A stretch of DNA of 64,000 nt from DATFVA01 sp963774455 (GTDB lineage Bacteria; Bacteroidota; Ignavibacteria; Ignavibacteriales; Ignavibacteriaceae): assembly GCA_963774455.1 (NCBI GenBank), contig CAVZFD010000003.1, positions 310,001 to 374,000 of the forward strand, written 5' to 3'. Shown piece after piece: positions 1-8,270 of this stretch. How positions within the stretch are numbered: the first letter of the stretch is position 1; each line of letters opens with the position of its first letter. The notes below the pieces were generated by a model that was given only the letters and a program-made list of their open reading frames with translations, searched no databases and was not told the DNA's origin. The position numbers and the translations under genes were made by a program.

Positions 1-103
1 CTTTTGGACCTAAAGTAACTTTAACAGCATTAGCTAATTTGTCTACACCTTTTTTAAGTTTAGAACGTGCTTCGCTGTCAAACTCAATTAATTTAGAAGC
101 CAT
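1..103 (-). CDS. groEL: Chaperonin GroEL, N-terminal part (runs off window)
   Basis: This is the first 34 codons of the 60-kDa chaperonin, read leftwards off the window edge. The peptide begins MASKLIEFDSEARSKLKKG and continues through a KVTLGPK segment, the hallmark start of GroEL, where TLGPKGRNV follows in complete proteins. GroEL forms the cytoplasmic folding chamber capped by GroES. The start lies 32 bases downstream of groES and has a GGAGG ribosome site at about 111-115 on the minus strand, so the two genes form the usual groES-groEL operon. Only the extreme N-terminus is visible, so nothing can be said about the ATPase or apical domains. Confidence 0.95.
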   Translation of the reverse strand, partial: MASKLIEFDSEARSKLKKGVDKLANAVKVTLGPK

Positions 104-135
104 ATTGTTTCCTCCGTTTATAATTTTTCAAAAAC

Positions 136-435
136 TTATTTTTCTATAATTGCGAAGATGTCACTCTCACGCATGATTAAATATTCATCGCCTTCAACGG
201 TTACTTCTGTTCCGCTGTATTTTCCGTAAAGTACTTTGTCGCCTACTTTAACCTCCATTTTTACTGCTTTTCCATCATCTGAAATTTTACCAGGTCCTGC
301 AGCCACGACTGTTCCTTCTATCGGTTTTTCCTTTGCTGTATCGGGCAGGATGATGCCGCCCTTTGTCTTTTCCTCGGCTTCCATAGGTTTCACAATAACC
401 CGATCGCCAAGAGGTTTTAAGTTCATTTTAGCCAT
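136..435 (-). CDS. groES: Co-chaperonin GroES
   Basis: Ten-kDa chaperonin of 99 residues, the usual length. It starts MAKMNLKPLGDRVIVKP and carries the mobile-loop stretch EEKTKGGIILPDTAKEKP, which contacts GroEL, followed by the beta-barrel core GTVVAAGPGK and YGKYSGTEV. It caps the GroEL ring during ATP-driven folding in the cytoplasm. It is the first gene of a groES-groEL operon. A promoter and a CIRCE inverted repeat lie just upstream, so HrcA repression and heat induction are expected. Identification is secure from sequence alone. Confidence 0.97.
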   Translation of the reverse strand: MAKMNLKPLGDRVIVKPMEAEEKTKGGIILPDTAKEKPIEGTVVAAGPGKISDDGKAVKMEVKVGDKVLYGKYSGTEVTVEGDEYLIMRESDIFAIIEK

Positions 436-465
436 AATTTTCTCCTGTTTATTTTTTAATGTTTA

Positions 466-492
466 TTAGCACTCGATAAAAGCGAGTGCTAA
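466..492 (-). promoter_or_regulatory. CIRCE operator (HrcA site) of groESL
   Basis: A perfect inverted repeat TTAGCACTC, 9-base spacer, GAGTGCTAA, exactly the CIRCE consensus. CIRCE is bound by the heat-shock repressor HrcA. It lies 31 bases upstream of the groES start codon and touches the predicted -10 box, so HrcA binding would block initiation. hrcA itself is not in the window. Confidence 0.95.
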
Positions 493-519
493 TATACCAC
501 TGTCTGCAAATTTTGTCAA
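491..519 (-). promoter_or_regulatory. Sigma-A type promoter of groESL
   Basis: On the minus strand a -35 box TTGACA (complement of 514-519) is followed, after exactly 17 bases, by TATATT (complement of 491-496). The -10 box overlaps the right arm of the CIRCE element. This is a near-consensus housekeeping promoter placed where a CIRCE-repressed promoter should be. The transcription start is inferred to fall inside CIRCE, near 484. Confidence 0.8.
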
Positions 520-591
520 GGTCGAAAAAGGGTAAAACGGTATGTTTTATTCTCCACTTTTTCTATTTTTCCACATATTTTCTAAACAGAT

Positions 592-1389
592 ATGAATAAT
601 ACCCGGCTGAGGCTAAAATCTGAGCTCCGGAACCTTTTCCGGATCACAAAATCACTCGACAGGAAGGTAGTTATTATTTTCCTTACGGTGTCAGTTCTGC
701 AAACGATTTCCTGGTACTATACGTCACGGTCCTTTTTCAGGCATTTTATTTTCCAAACCTATCAATTCAGCCCCGATATTTACCTATATGAATATCTTTA
801 CTGGTTCTTTGGTGATTTTATAACCTTTTTCGTAATGCCTATTATAGTCATCAAACTGTTCCTGGGAGAGAAACTTAAAGATTTCGGACTGCAAACAGGT
901 GATTTCAGAGCAGGAATTAAAATCTCCTTAATTTTCCTGCTGGTGATGATGCCTTTCGTATGGATATTTTCCTCTTTTCCCGACTTTGTAAGAACCTATC
1001 CCCAGCTTGCCGAAGTTCGTGATAACTGGAATACTTTTTTTATTTTTGAAGCAGCTGCGCTCATTTACCTGATGGCATGGGAATTCATCTGGCGGGGATT
1101 CATGCTTTTCGGATTAAAGGAAAAATTCGGATATTATGCTGTGTTCATACAAATGATTCCATTTTTAATTCTGCACAACGGTAAACCTCCGGCCGAAACT
1201 TTCGGGGCAATTGCAGCAGGAATTGCGCTGGGCATCCTCGCCTGGAGAACCGGATCGGTTTATTATTGCATTTTTACGCATGCAGGTGTTATGTTTGGAA
1301 TTGATCTCATAACTACTCTCCGCTTCAGGGCAGGAGACTATGGTATAGGGATAAATTCGTTTTTGAATATCTTTAAGCAAATTTTTTAG
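592..1389 (+). CDS. CPBP-family intramembrane protease-like membrane protein
   Basis: A 265-residue polytopic membrane protein with hydrophobic segments near 25-45, 70-92, 108-128, 148-162, 180-198 and 205-220. It contains an ExxxR motif (E164, R168, in EFIWRGF) and a downstream histidine (H195, in LHNGKPP). These are the metal-site residues of the CPBP (Abi, Rce1-like) family. The usual glutamate doublet EExxxR is reduced here to W-E, which could matter for catalysis. Family members are prenyl-protein proteases or bacteriocin and immunity-linked proteins, and the substrate cannot be predicted. It is divergent from groES and lies 13 bases upstream of pdxJ, so it is probably co-transcribed with it. 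Confidence 0.75.
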   Translation: MNNTRLRLKSELRNLFRITKSLDRKVVIIFLTVSVLQTISWYYTSRSFFRHFIFQTYQFSPDIYLYEYLYWFFGDFITFFVMPIIVIKLFLGEKLKDFGLQTGDFRAGIKISLIFLLVMMPFVWIFSSFPDFVRTYPQLAEVRDNWNTFFIFEAAALIYLMAWEFIWRGFMLFGLKEKFGYYAVFIQMIPFLILHNGKPPAETFGAIAAGIALGILAWRTGSVYYCIFTHAGVMFGIDLITTLRFRAGDYGIGINSFLNIFKQIF

Positions 1390-1402
1390 AAGGTAAAAGA
1401 AA

Positions 1403-2119
1403 ATGAGATTCTCATTAAATGTCGACCATATAGCAACCCTAAGAAACGCAAGGGGGGAAGACCAGCCCGATCCTGTAACTTTCGCTTTACTTGCGGAACA
1501 AGCCGGAGTTGATGGAATTGTTGTACATCTGAGGGAAGACAGGCGGCATATCAATGAAAGGGATGTTCGTCTTCTTCGCGAGCTCATAACAACCAAGCTC
1601 GATCTTGAAATGGCTGCGACAGATGAGATAATTAAAATTGCCTGCGATATAGGTCCCGAGCTGGCTACAATCGTCCCTGAAAAAAGGCAGGAACTTACTA
1701 CCGAAGGTGGGATAAATGTTATTGACGACATCACCAGGTTAAAGAATGCAATTAAGGAGCTGCATAATCATGATATTGAAGTCTCGCTCTTTATTGAGCC
1801 TGATATTATCCAGATCGATGCCGCTGCCGAAATTGAAGCTGACATTATCGAAATACACACCGGCGTCTTCGCTAACTCCTTTACTGAGGAAGACAAATTT
1901 GATGAACTTGAAAGAATAAGACTTGCTGTTAAACATGCAAAGAAGTTAGGCCTGGGTGTGAATGCGGGACATGGATTAAATTATCAGAACATAAAAATCT
2001 TCAGGGAAATCGGAGAGGTTGACGAAGTCAGCATAGGTCAAGCGGTTATTGCCCGTGCTGTTTTTACCGGTATAAAAGAGGCCGTCAGGGAAATGAGAGA
2101 TTTGATCTCCGGCAAATAG
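1403..2119 (+). CDS. pdxJ: Pyridoxine 5'-phosphate synthase PdxJ
   Basis: PdxJ condenses 1-deoxy-D-xylulose 5-phosphate with 3-amino-2-oxopropyl phosphate to form pyridoxine 5'-phosphate in the DXP-dependent vitamin B6 pathway. The 238-residue TIM-barrel protein matches the family length and shows its signatures: start MRFSLNVDHIATLRNARG, the HLREDRRHI segment at about 41-50, the catalytic glutamate region DLEMAAT, and the phosphate loop VNAGHGLNYQN near the C-terminus. It follows the CPBP gene by 13 bases. A hairpin lies immediately downstream. No other B6 genes are visible here. Confidence 0.96.
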   Translation: MRFSLNVDHIATLRNARGEDQPDPVTFALLAEQAGVDGIVVHLREDRRHINERDVRLLRELITTKLDLEMAATDEIIKIACDIGPELATIVPEKRQELTTEGGINVIDDITRLKNAIKELHNHDIEVSLFIEPDIIQIDAAAEIEADIIEIHTGVFANSFTEEDKFDELERIRLAVKHAKKLGLGVNAGHGLNYQNIKIFREIGEVDEVSIGQAVIARAVFTGIKEAVREMRDLISGK

Positions 2120-2150
2120 AAAAAAAACCTCCCGGCAATCCCGGGAGGTT
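2119..2150 (-). terminator. Hairpin terminator shared by pdxJ and the convergent T9SS gene
   Basis: A 10-bp perfect stem AACCTCCCGG (2126-2135) pairs with CCGGGAGGTT (2141-2150) around a 5-base loop. A run of A residues on its left becomes a U-tract for minus-strand transcripts, so it is a classic Rho-independent terminator for the gene ending at 2169. It may also stop the pdxJ transcript, although the plus-strand side lacks a U-run. Confidence 0.85.
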
Positions 2151-2168
2151 CCTAATTCCTTTAAAATT

Positions 2169-4913
2169 CTACTTCACCAGCATAAATTTCTTTGTCTGAA
2201 CAAAATTACCGCTTTTCAGTATATAGAAATAAACGCCGCTCGCGAATCTGCTGCCGTTAAACGATACACTATATTTTCCAGCAGATTTATTTTCATTAAC
2301 TATTGCAGCAACTTCTCTCCCGGTTATATCATATACCTTCAACGAAACATAACCACTTTTTGTTATACTATAATTTATTATCGTAGAGGGATTAAAAGGA
2401 TTCGGGTAATTCTGAGCAAGTGAATTTTCCAGGGGGATCGAAGACTGGCTGCTTATTTCGTTCACCATTTCTCCGCTTGCTACAGAAAATGTGCTGTCAC
2501 TGAAAGCATATAAGGAAGGCTGCGCATAACTGCTGATCCTTATTTGATAATTATCCGCAGTCTCAAGTCCGGATGGTATTGTCCAGCTGAAACTGTCAGG
2601 ATCATCCGTGCTGCTTACAATCTCGCTCACCAGCTCATTCCCTTTGAACAGGCTGATGGAAACCTCGGTATCGAAATTTTTAAGCCATTTAATCTGTCTC
2701 ATTTCACCTGTGTGCCATTCTTCGCCGCCAAGAGGAGAAGTAACAAGAATATACTTCCTGGTTTTTCCGCCTATGATTGAAAACGAAGCATCACTGAAAT
2801 CAAATACTGAGGCATCATCAGTACTTTCTATCAAAATCCTGTAATCGTTTCCAGCAGGAAACTTTTTAACCTTCCAGGTATAACTTCCCTGGTTCACTCT
2901 ATTTTTTGCAATCACTTTGATACGCTCAGTACCTTTATAAAGATAAAGATTGATGTTTCCGGAAATGTTGCTTTCCCAGATAATTTCTGCTTTAGTTCCT
3001 GATAAAAATATTTCACCGCCGTTTGGTGAAGTAAGCGTAAGAGGGGATATCAATGTTTCATCGTATTTTAATAGTGTTCCTTCTGCACCGCCAGCCCAAC
3101 CGTCAGCACTACCTGAAAAGGATAGTGTATGGATCTCTTTTGTGGTTCCTGTGGATTGACTATTCCAGTCGGTCCCTCCGTTTGCAGTAACCAGTATAGT
3201 TCCATTACCGCCTGAAATCCATCCATTCATTTCAGTAGTAAAATGAATCGATGTCAGATTTTCGACAGATCCGCTAAGCTGACTGTTCCAGGTACTGCCA
3301 CCGTCTGTAGTATTTCTTATGGCCCCTCCGTTACCTGCGGCCCAGCCAATAAGAGAATTATAAAAGCAGATACCATTCCCGCCTGTACCGTCCTGTTCGA
3401 GCCACGTTTCACCACCGTCCGTCGTTTTTACGATATTGTTTCCGATACCCCATCCTGTTAGGGCATCTATGAAGAAAACTGAATTGATATTGCCTGAATA
3501 TTTTGATATCCAGGTGTTTCCGGCGTCTGTGGTTTTATAAATGCCTTCACCGGCAACGAATCCCGTAAATGCGTCTGTAAAGTAAAGTGAATTCACACTG
3601 AATCCCGTCCCTAGCGATTGAGTGACCCAGCTATTGCCGCCATCAGTTGTATGCCGGACATACTCGCTGTAATTTGAAGCCCATCCATTATTTTGATCGG
3701 TGAAAAACATTGCCCTGTAGGGGTCTCCCGATTCATAATCAAGATAAACCGTAAGCCATGTATTTCCTCCGTTCGTTGTTTTCAGAATAAGACCGCTGCC
3801 TACGACCCAGTCATTTCTAAAGCCTGCTGCATAACCTGTAATGCTGTTTACAAACTGAAGTTTGTAAATATCATCAGCATTATATGAACTTGTACCGCTG
3901 AACTGTTGTACCCAGTCATTTCCATTTTCAGAATAAAATATCGAGCCTCCACCACCTACAGCCCATGATTTTCCTGAAGGCGTTACTGAAATTGAAAATA
4001 AATCAAACTCTTCATTTCCGAAATACTTATTAGTCCAGGTGACTCCACCATCTGTTGTAGTATAAATGGTTCTGTAATATTCATTTGATCCGCCCACGGC
4101 CCAGCCGTGGTTTGCATCTTTAAAATGAACAGACCTTAATCCCCCTTGACCATCAACAATTGTCATTTTTGCGGGCGCCTGAGATCTTTTCCCAAAATTC
4201 TGTAAACTCCAGGTAATCCCTCCGTCAATGGTATTAATTATTTTTCTGTCGAGACCCACAGCCCAGCCGGTATTTTCATCAACAAAATCTGCAGAATACA
4301 AGACTCCCTCTGTACCGCTTGTAAGGGATATCCAGCTGCTTCCTCCATCAGTTGTCTTCAGAATTAGTTCAGTGAGATACCCGTCACCGCCGACGGCATA
4401 ACCAACAGAACTATTGATAAATTTAATGTCAAAAATCTCAAGTGAAGTACCACTGTTCTGCGTACTCCAACTGATTCCTCCGTTCTCTGTATGAAGGATA
4501 GTTCCATTTGCTCCGGCAGCCCAGCCTGTATTCTGGTCAATAAAACAAACTGAATTTAAAGCGTAGGTTGTAGTACTAACCTGATCCGACCAGGTTGAGC
4601 CTCCATCAGAAGTAACTAATATTTCTCCGCCTTCTCCAACGATCCAGCCGTCAGAACTATTAATGAAATAAATACTTTTTAAAGTATTCGGGGTACCACT
4701 TACCTGTTCACTCCAGGTTTCACCGCTGTCTGTTGTTTTTGAAATCAGTCCGTCTGAACCTGCGATCCAGCCGGTGATATCATCGATAAAATAAACTGAT
4801 CTTAAATAATTTCCTTCCGGGAAGGGATTCTTACTTACCCATTGAGCATATATACTAAACTGCAGGATGAATATAAAAATAGTAGTAAAAGTTTTTTTCA
4901 TAGTTCCACTCAA
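2169..4913 (-). CDS. T9SS-exported YCF48/BNR-repeat protein
   Basis: A 914-residue secreted protein. It has an N-terminal signal peptide (MKKTFTTIFIFILQFSIYAQ after a short leader; M5 is the likelier start). About 14 repeats of a 40-50 residue unit follow, with SxDGGxTW and GWAVG/GWIVG signatures, as in YCF48-like and BNR beta-propeller proteins (about residues 25-610). Two similar Ig-like segments follow (about 615-805, each with SPxGGE and W-x-I/K elements). The last ~85 residues are a type IX sorting domain with QNYPNPFNPSTIINYSI and ending KKFMLVK. It should cross the outer membrane by the T9SS. Ligand or enzymatic role is unknown; such propellers commonly mediate protein interactions. 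A terminator follows its stop codon. Confidence 0.85.
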   Translation of the reverse strand: MSGTMKKTFTTIFIFILQFSIYAQWVSKNPFPEGNYLRSVYFIDDITGWIAGSDGLISKTTDSGETWSEQVSGTPNTLKSIYFINSSDGWIVGEGGEILVTSDGGSTWSDQVSTTTYALNSVCFIDQNTGWAAGANGTILHTENGGISWSTQNSGTSLEIFDIKFINSSVGYAVGGDGYLTELILKTTDGGSSWISLTSGTEGVLYSADFVDENTGWAVGLDRKIINTIDGGITWSLQNFGKRSQAPAKMTIVDGQGGLRSVHFKDANHGWAVGGSNEYYRTIYTTTDGGVTWTNKYFGNEEFDLFSISVTPSGKSWAVGGGGSIFYSENGNDWVQQFSGTSSYNADDIYKLQFVNSITGYAAGFRNDWVVGSGLILKTTNGGNTWLTVYLDYESGDPYRAMFFTDQNNGWASNYSEYVRHTTDGGNSWVTQSLGTGFSVNSLYFTDAFTGFVAGEGIYKTTDAGNTWISKYSGNINSVFFIDALTGWGIGNNIVKTTDGGETWLEQDGTGGNGICFYNSLIGWAAGNGGAIRNTTDGGSTWNSQLSGSVENLTSIHFTTEMNGWISGGNGTILVTANGGTDWNSQSTGTTKEIHTLSFSGSADGWAGGAEGTLLKYDETLISPLTLTSPNGGEIFLSGTKAEIIWESNISGNINLYLYKGTERIKVIAKNRVNQGSYTWKVKKFPAGNDYRILIESTDDASVFDFSDASFSIIGGKTRKYILVTSPLGGEEWHTGEMRQIKWLKNFDTEVSISLFKGNELVSEIVSSTDDPDSFSWTIPSGLETADNYQIRISSYAQPSLYAFSDSTFSVASGEMVNEISSQSSIPLENSLAQNYPNPFNPSTIINYSITKSGYVSLKVYDITGREVAAIVNENKSAGKYSVSFNGSRFASGVYFYILKSGNFVQTKKFMLVK

Positions 4914-5436
4914 TAATCTGATTATAGGCTTACTCTATTCTGTCCGGTCTGAAATTCCAATGAGCGATTTTACGTCACCTGTATTAATTTGATAATATCA
5001 CATCTAAAGCGACACAGGTCAGTATTTAATTTATCATGAAACGGACAGTTTTTTCTTTATTTATTTTTGTTTTTTGCACTTTGGGGGACGAATATTAATT
5101 CAGACATCATCAAACTTCCAATTACCGGGCCAAAAATAATCTGTAACAATTCAAGCTTCACACAGATATACTTAAAAAAACTTAGCCGTAATTTGCTTAA
5201 GCCGAAAAGAATTTTTTTTGGGGGATCGACGAGAATAAAATTACTTGTTTCTATCTTTAAAAAAAAATTAAGAGTCTTATTCTGTGATCTTTACACGGCA
5301 TTGTTTATAGCTGATAACAAATCTGCCCGGTTACCTAGAGGTGATAGTATTCACTATCGGTTTTTCGGTACATCTCCGACCGAACAGGTCAACCGGGCAA
5401 TTTACATGCAGTTATTTACTATTACGACATATGTCG
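4914..5436. other. Gene-free region with a long structured element
   Basis: This 523-base interval separates two minus-strand T9SS cargo genes. It is AT-rich with homopolymer runs (T8 and A9 near 5210-5270). I see no convincing gene: the one plus-strand reading frame through it has no ribosome site, no recognisable domain and runs into the neighbouring gene. Its notable content is the folded element at 5319-5403, described separately. The promoter of the gene ending at 2169 should lie near 4915-5000, but no clear boxes were found. Confidence 0.6.
5319..5403 (-). ncRNA. Candidate structured RNA or DNA element with a three-way junction
   Basis: An 85-base segment whose ends pair over a long stem. 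AAAT, bulge C, TGCCCGGTT, ACCT (5319-5336) pairs with AGGT, bulge C, AACCGGGCA, ATTT (5387-5403). Inside are two further perfect hairpins: GATAGT/ACTATC with a 4-base loop (5343-5358) and TTCGGT/ACCGAA with a 9-base loop (5364-5384). The result is a three-way junction. It lies just past the stop of the gene ending at 5437 and has no U-tract, so it is not a plain terminator. Function is unknown; it could be a small RNA, a 3' UTR structure or a mobile-element end. The strand is a guess from the transcription direction. Confidence 0.5.
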
Positions 5437-7488
5437 TTATTTCAGGAGTACCATCTTAATCACCTTTGAATACCCTGAAGCTTTGACCCTGCAGAAGTAA
5501 ACTCCGCCGGGAAGTCCGGAAGCATCAAACGGTACTTCATAAGTTCCAGGTGACTGAACCTCATTTACAAGTACTGCAGTTTCTTTACCCAGAATATCAT
5601 ATACTTTCAAAGTAACCTGACCGGGTTTATCGGTTGAGCCCGGTATGCTGTATTTAATTTTGGTTGTTGGGTTGAAAGGATTTGGAAAATTCTGATACAA
5701 TTCAAATCGATCAGGGATATTATTCGTCTCTTTAATTCCAGTAGGATTATTGACCGTAATATAATTCTCCCTGATTTTACTAAGCGTTATGCTTCCATTC
5801 GAAACAGTTAGCTTAACGGTATAATTTCCGGGAGAATCATAGAGCTTCGAAGGATTTTGATCTGTTGCATCAACAGTCCCGTCATTATTAAAATCCCATT
5901 CCCAGCTAACAGCCGGCGAAGCAGGATCGGTAAGTGAAAGGTCTGTAAAATGAACCAGAAGGCTATCTGTTCCCTGAATAGTATCGGCCGAAAAATTCGT
6001 CCTTAGGAACCCGGCAGGAATCTCTTCATCATAGGTATAAAGCTGATCTGTACTCAAATTTGTAAAGATATCCGTATCCCCGGAGGGCCACAAGATAACG
6101 AGGGAATCAATAACGGAAGCATCTTTTAACCCGAAATGCACTCTCAGGCTGTTTTGACTGTTGAAACTATTCTGCCCGGAAATATCCCTAAGCTGCCACA
6201 CTGAAGTCCCATCTATATTTGCTTTTACTTTTACCCTGGTTCCCAGTGCTGATTTATTGGATACATTTCCAATGCACTTTATTTCAAGCCAGTGATTTCC
6301 ATTTGAGTTATCATTCCTAAAAAGTCCCTTTGAATTTCCTGTACCTGAAACAAACAAATCAAGGTCACCGTCATTATCATAGTCACCGAAAACTGCTCCC
6401 CGGGGAGATCCAGTCAAAGTGAACCCGGTAGTATCCTCAACGAAAGTTCCGCTGTCATTCCTGTAAAATTTTGTGCCCTGCTCTCCGTCTACTACTACAT
6501 CAAGGTCTCCGTCATTATCTACATCCCCCCAGGTATTTGCCAGATGCTGACCGCCGATAGTGAGAGCATTAGTGACACTTACATAATTTCCGTCATCATT
6601 CCTGTAAAAATGATCTATTGATCCCCCGTAATTTGTAATGAAGGCATCATAATCACCGTCATTGTCATAATCAATAAAATTCCAGACTTGTCCGTCCTGC
6701 AGGTCTGTACCTATTTCAAGGTCATCAATTCTTACAAAATCAGCGGAGCCTGTTTCTGTAAGCATATTACGAAAAAGAAAATCCCTGGCGCCGCTGCCGG
6801 CCGGGCCGCTGCCTATAAATAGATCAATATCCCCGTCCTGGTCGAAATCATACCACGTTGCAACAGTATAGGGTTCAAGGTTATCTGTGAAATAGTACCC
6901 GGTGACTTTACTAAATCTCCCGTCTCCCTCATTGTGAAACAGAAAAGAGGGGAGAGCAGGTGTACCGAGGAATCCCCTGGGATGAGTAATAACAAGATCT
7001 ATAAATCCGTCATTATCATAATCCCCCCACGCACAGGTCCAACCGCGGTAATCCTCATTAATTGCCAGCGGGAGCTCATCGACGGTAGAAAAGGAATCAC
7101 TGCCTTCATTCCTGTAAATCAGTGAAGATTTGCCTGCAACGGCGACATCAGGGTCACCGTCATTATCATAGTCCCCCCAGCTAATTCCATTGCCCAGCTG
7201 GGGACTCATATCCATCCCGATCTGGGTAGAAAGAAGAGTGAAGTTTCCATTGCCTTCATTTCTAAATAAAAAGGTCTTGGTAGTGAATAAATCAAGGTCG
7301 CCGTCATCGTCATAGTCGATCCATGCAGCACCCGAATAATTTACATCAAGATTCGTTGTGACAATAGGATTAGCAGGGTCGGTAATTTTTGTAAAAGTCT
7401 GACCGAATATCAGAAGAGGTCCCAGGAACCAGAAAAGCATACTAAATAATATCGAGCGTCTCAGCGGGTTTAATACAAAGTGTTTCAT
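5437..7488 (-). CDS. T9SS-exported FG-GAP/ASPIC (UnbV) protein with PKD domain
   Basis: A 683-residue secreted protein. After a signal peptide (about 1-30), residues ~40-390 hold at least seven FG-GAP/VCBS repeats with the calcium-binding DYDNDGDxDL motif. An ASPIC/UnbV-type segment follows (about 390-470, with LxIKCIG...SNKSALGTRVKV and LRVHFGL). A PKD-like domain (about 490-580, VSWEWDFNNDGT) precedes a type IX sorting domain (QNFPNPFNPTTKIKYSI...KVIKMVLLK). The architecture is that of CRTAC1-like extracellular proteins in Bacteroidota. It is predicted to be surface-anchored or released, bind calcium and mediate adhesion or carbohydrate interaction; no enzyme activity is apparent. Confidence 0.85.
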   Translation of the reverse strand: MKHFVLNPLRRSILFSMLFWFLGPLLIFGQTFTKITDPANPIVTTNLDVNYSGAAWIDYDDDGDLDLFTTKTFLFRNEGNGNFTLLSTQIGMDMSPQLGNGISWGDYDNDGDPDVAVAGKSSLIYRNEGSDSFSTVDELPLAINEDYRGWTCAWGDYDNDGFIDLVITHPRGFLGTPALPSFLFHNEGDGRFSKVTGYYFTDNLEPYTVATWYDFDQDGDIDLFIGSGPAGSGARDFLFRNMLTETGSADFVRIDDLEIGTDLQDGQVWNFIDYDNDGDYDAFITNYGGSIDHFYRNDDGNYVSVTNALTIGGQHLANTWGDVDNDGDLDVVVDGEQGTKFYRNDSGTFVEDTTGFTLTGSPRGAVFGDYDNDGDLDLFVSGTGNSKGLFRNDNSNGNHWLEIKCIGNVSNKSALGTRVKVKANIDGTSVWQLRDISGQNSFNSQNSLRVHFGLKDASVIDSLVILWPSGDTDIFTNLSTDQLYTYDEEIPAGFLRTNFSADTIQGTDSLLVHFTDLSLTDPASPAVSWEWDFNNDGTVDATDQNPSKLYDSPGNYTVKLTVSNGSITLSKIRENYITVNNPTGIKETNNIPDRFELYQNFPNPFNPTTKIKYSIPGSTDKPGQVTLKVYDILGKETAVLVNEVQSPGTYEVPFDASGLPGGVYFCRVKASGYSKVIKMVLLK

Positions 7489-7587
7489 ACCTTTTCCTTT
7501 CTTATAAATAATAGATCTTCTTTTGATTCAATTATATAATATAGGAGGGTAAGGCGGTATCCTGCAGTTTGGGTGATTTTGAAAAAT

Positions 7588-8262
7588 TTAGATTAGTTTA
7601 TCCTTAGACGCTCTCTCAATTGCGGAAGCCTTTGAGTTCACATTAAGTTTCTGATATATATTTTTAATGTGAGTACGGACCGTTTCTTTATCTATGAAAA
7701 GCTCTGCTGCTATCATAGTATAACTTTTCCCTTTCGCCAGCAGCCGCAGTACTTCAGTTTCCCTTGAAGATAGGGGGGTATGCATATTATGATGAAACGA
7801 TTGAATAACTTTACGTGCAATGCCGGTACTCATCGGGGCCCCGCCCCTTAATACCTCCTCCAGCGAATCAAGTAATTTTCCGGGCGTGATATTTTTTATA
7901 AGGTAACCCCCGGCGCCTGCGCATAATGCTTCAAATATATTTTCATCATCAGCGTGAACTGTTACTACAATTATGTCTGTTCCAGGTTTTAATTTCTTTA
8001 TCTTTTTAATTCCTTCAATGCCCGACATACCCGGCAGCCCGATATCCATTAAGACAATGTCAGGATTTGTTTTATTGATGTTCTTCAGGGCATTTTCACA
8101 GCTTTCGTATCCTGCCGAACAAAGAAATTTTACCGATTCGTTAATAAGCGAAATAAAACTTTCTCTTATTATCTCGTCGTCTTCTATAATTATCAGCTTC
8201 ACTTTTTTGTCTTCCGGAGAATTCAAGGGATTTTCCGGGAGGGAGATGTTTTTTGTGAACAT
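7588..8262 (-). CDS. NarL/FixJ-type response regulator
   Basis: A 224-residue two-component response regulator. The N-terminal receiver domain (about 20-135) has the acidic pair at E27-D29, the phospho-acceptor D73 in VLMDIGLPGMSG and the conserved lysine in GGYLIKN. The C-terminal LuxR-type helix-turn-helix (about 155-220) shows LSSRETEVLRLLAKGKS and the recognition region VRTHIKNIYQKLNV. It lies 8 bases downstream of the histidine kinase gene and is surely its partner. It should bind DNA after phosphorylation; target genes cannot be deduced from the window. Confidence 0.93.
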   Translation of the reverse strand: MFTKNISLPENPLNSPEDKKVKLIIIEDDEIIRESFISLINESVKFLCSAGYESCENALKNINKTNPDIVLMDIGLPGMSGIEGIKKIKKLKPGTDIIVVTVHADDENIFEALCAGAGGYLIKNITPGKLLDSLEEVLRGGAPMSTGIARKVIQSFHHNMHTPLSSRETEVLRLLAKGKSYTMIAAELFIDKETVRTHIKNIYQKLNVNSKASAIERASKDKLI

Positions 8263-8270
8263 ATTTACTG

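Noticed and set aside
5319..5403. Folded element as an integron attC site
   Set aside because: The ends lack the RYYYAAC and GTTRRRY core boxes, and no integron integrase or cassette array is nearby.
5067..5459. Plus-strand open frame of about 130 codons in the 4914-5436 interval
   Set aside because: It has no ribosome site or recognisable domain, crosses the folded element and runs into the antisense of the neighbouring gene.
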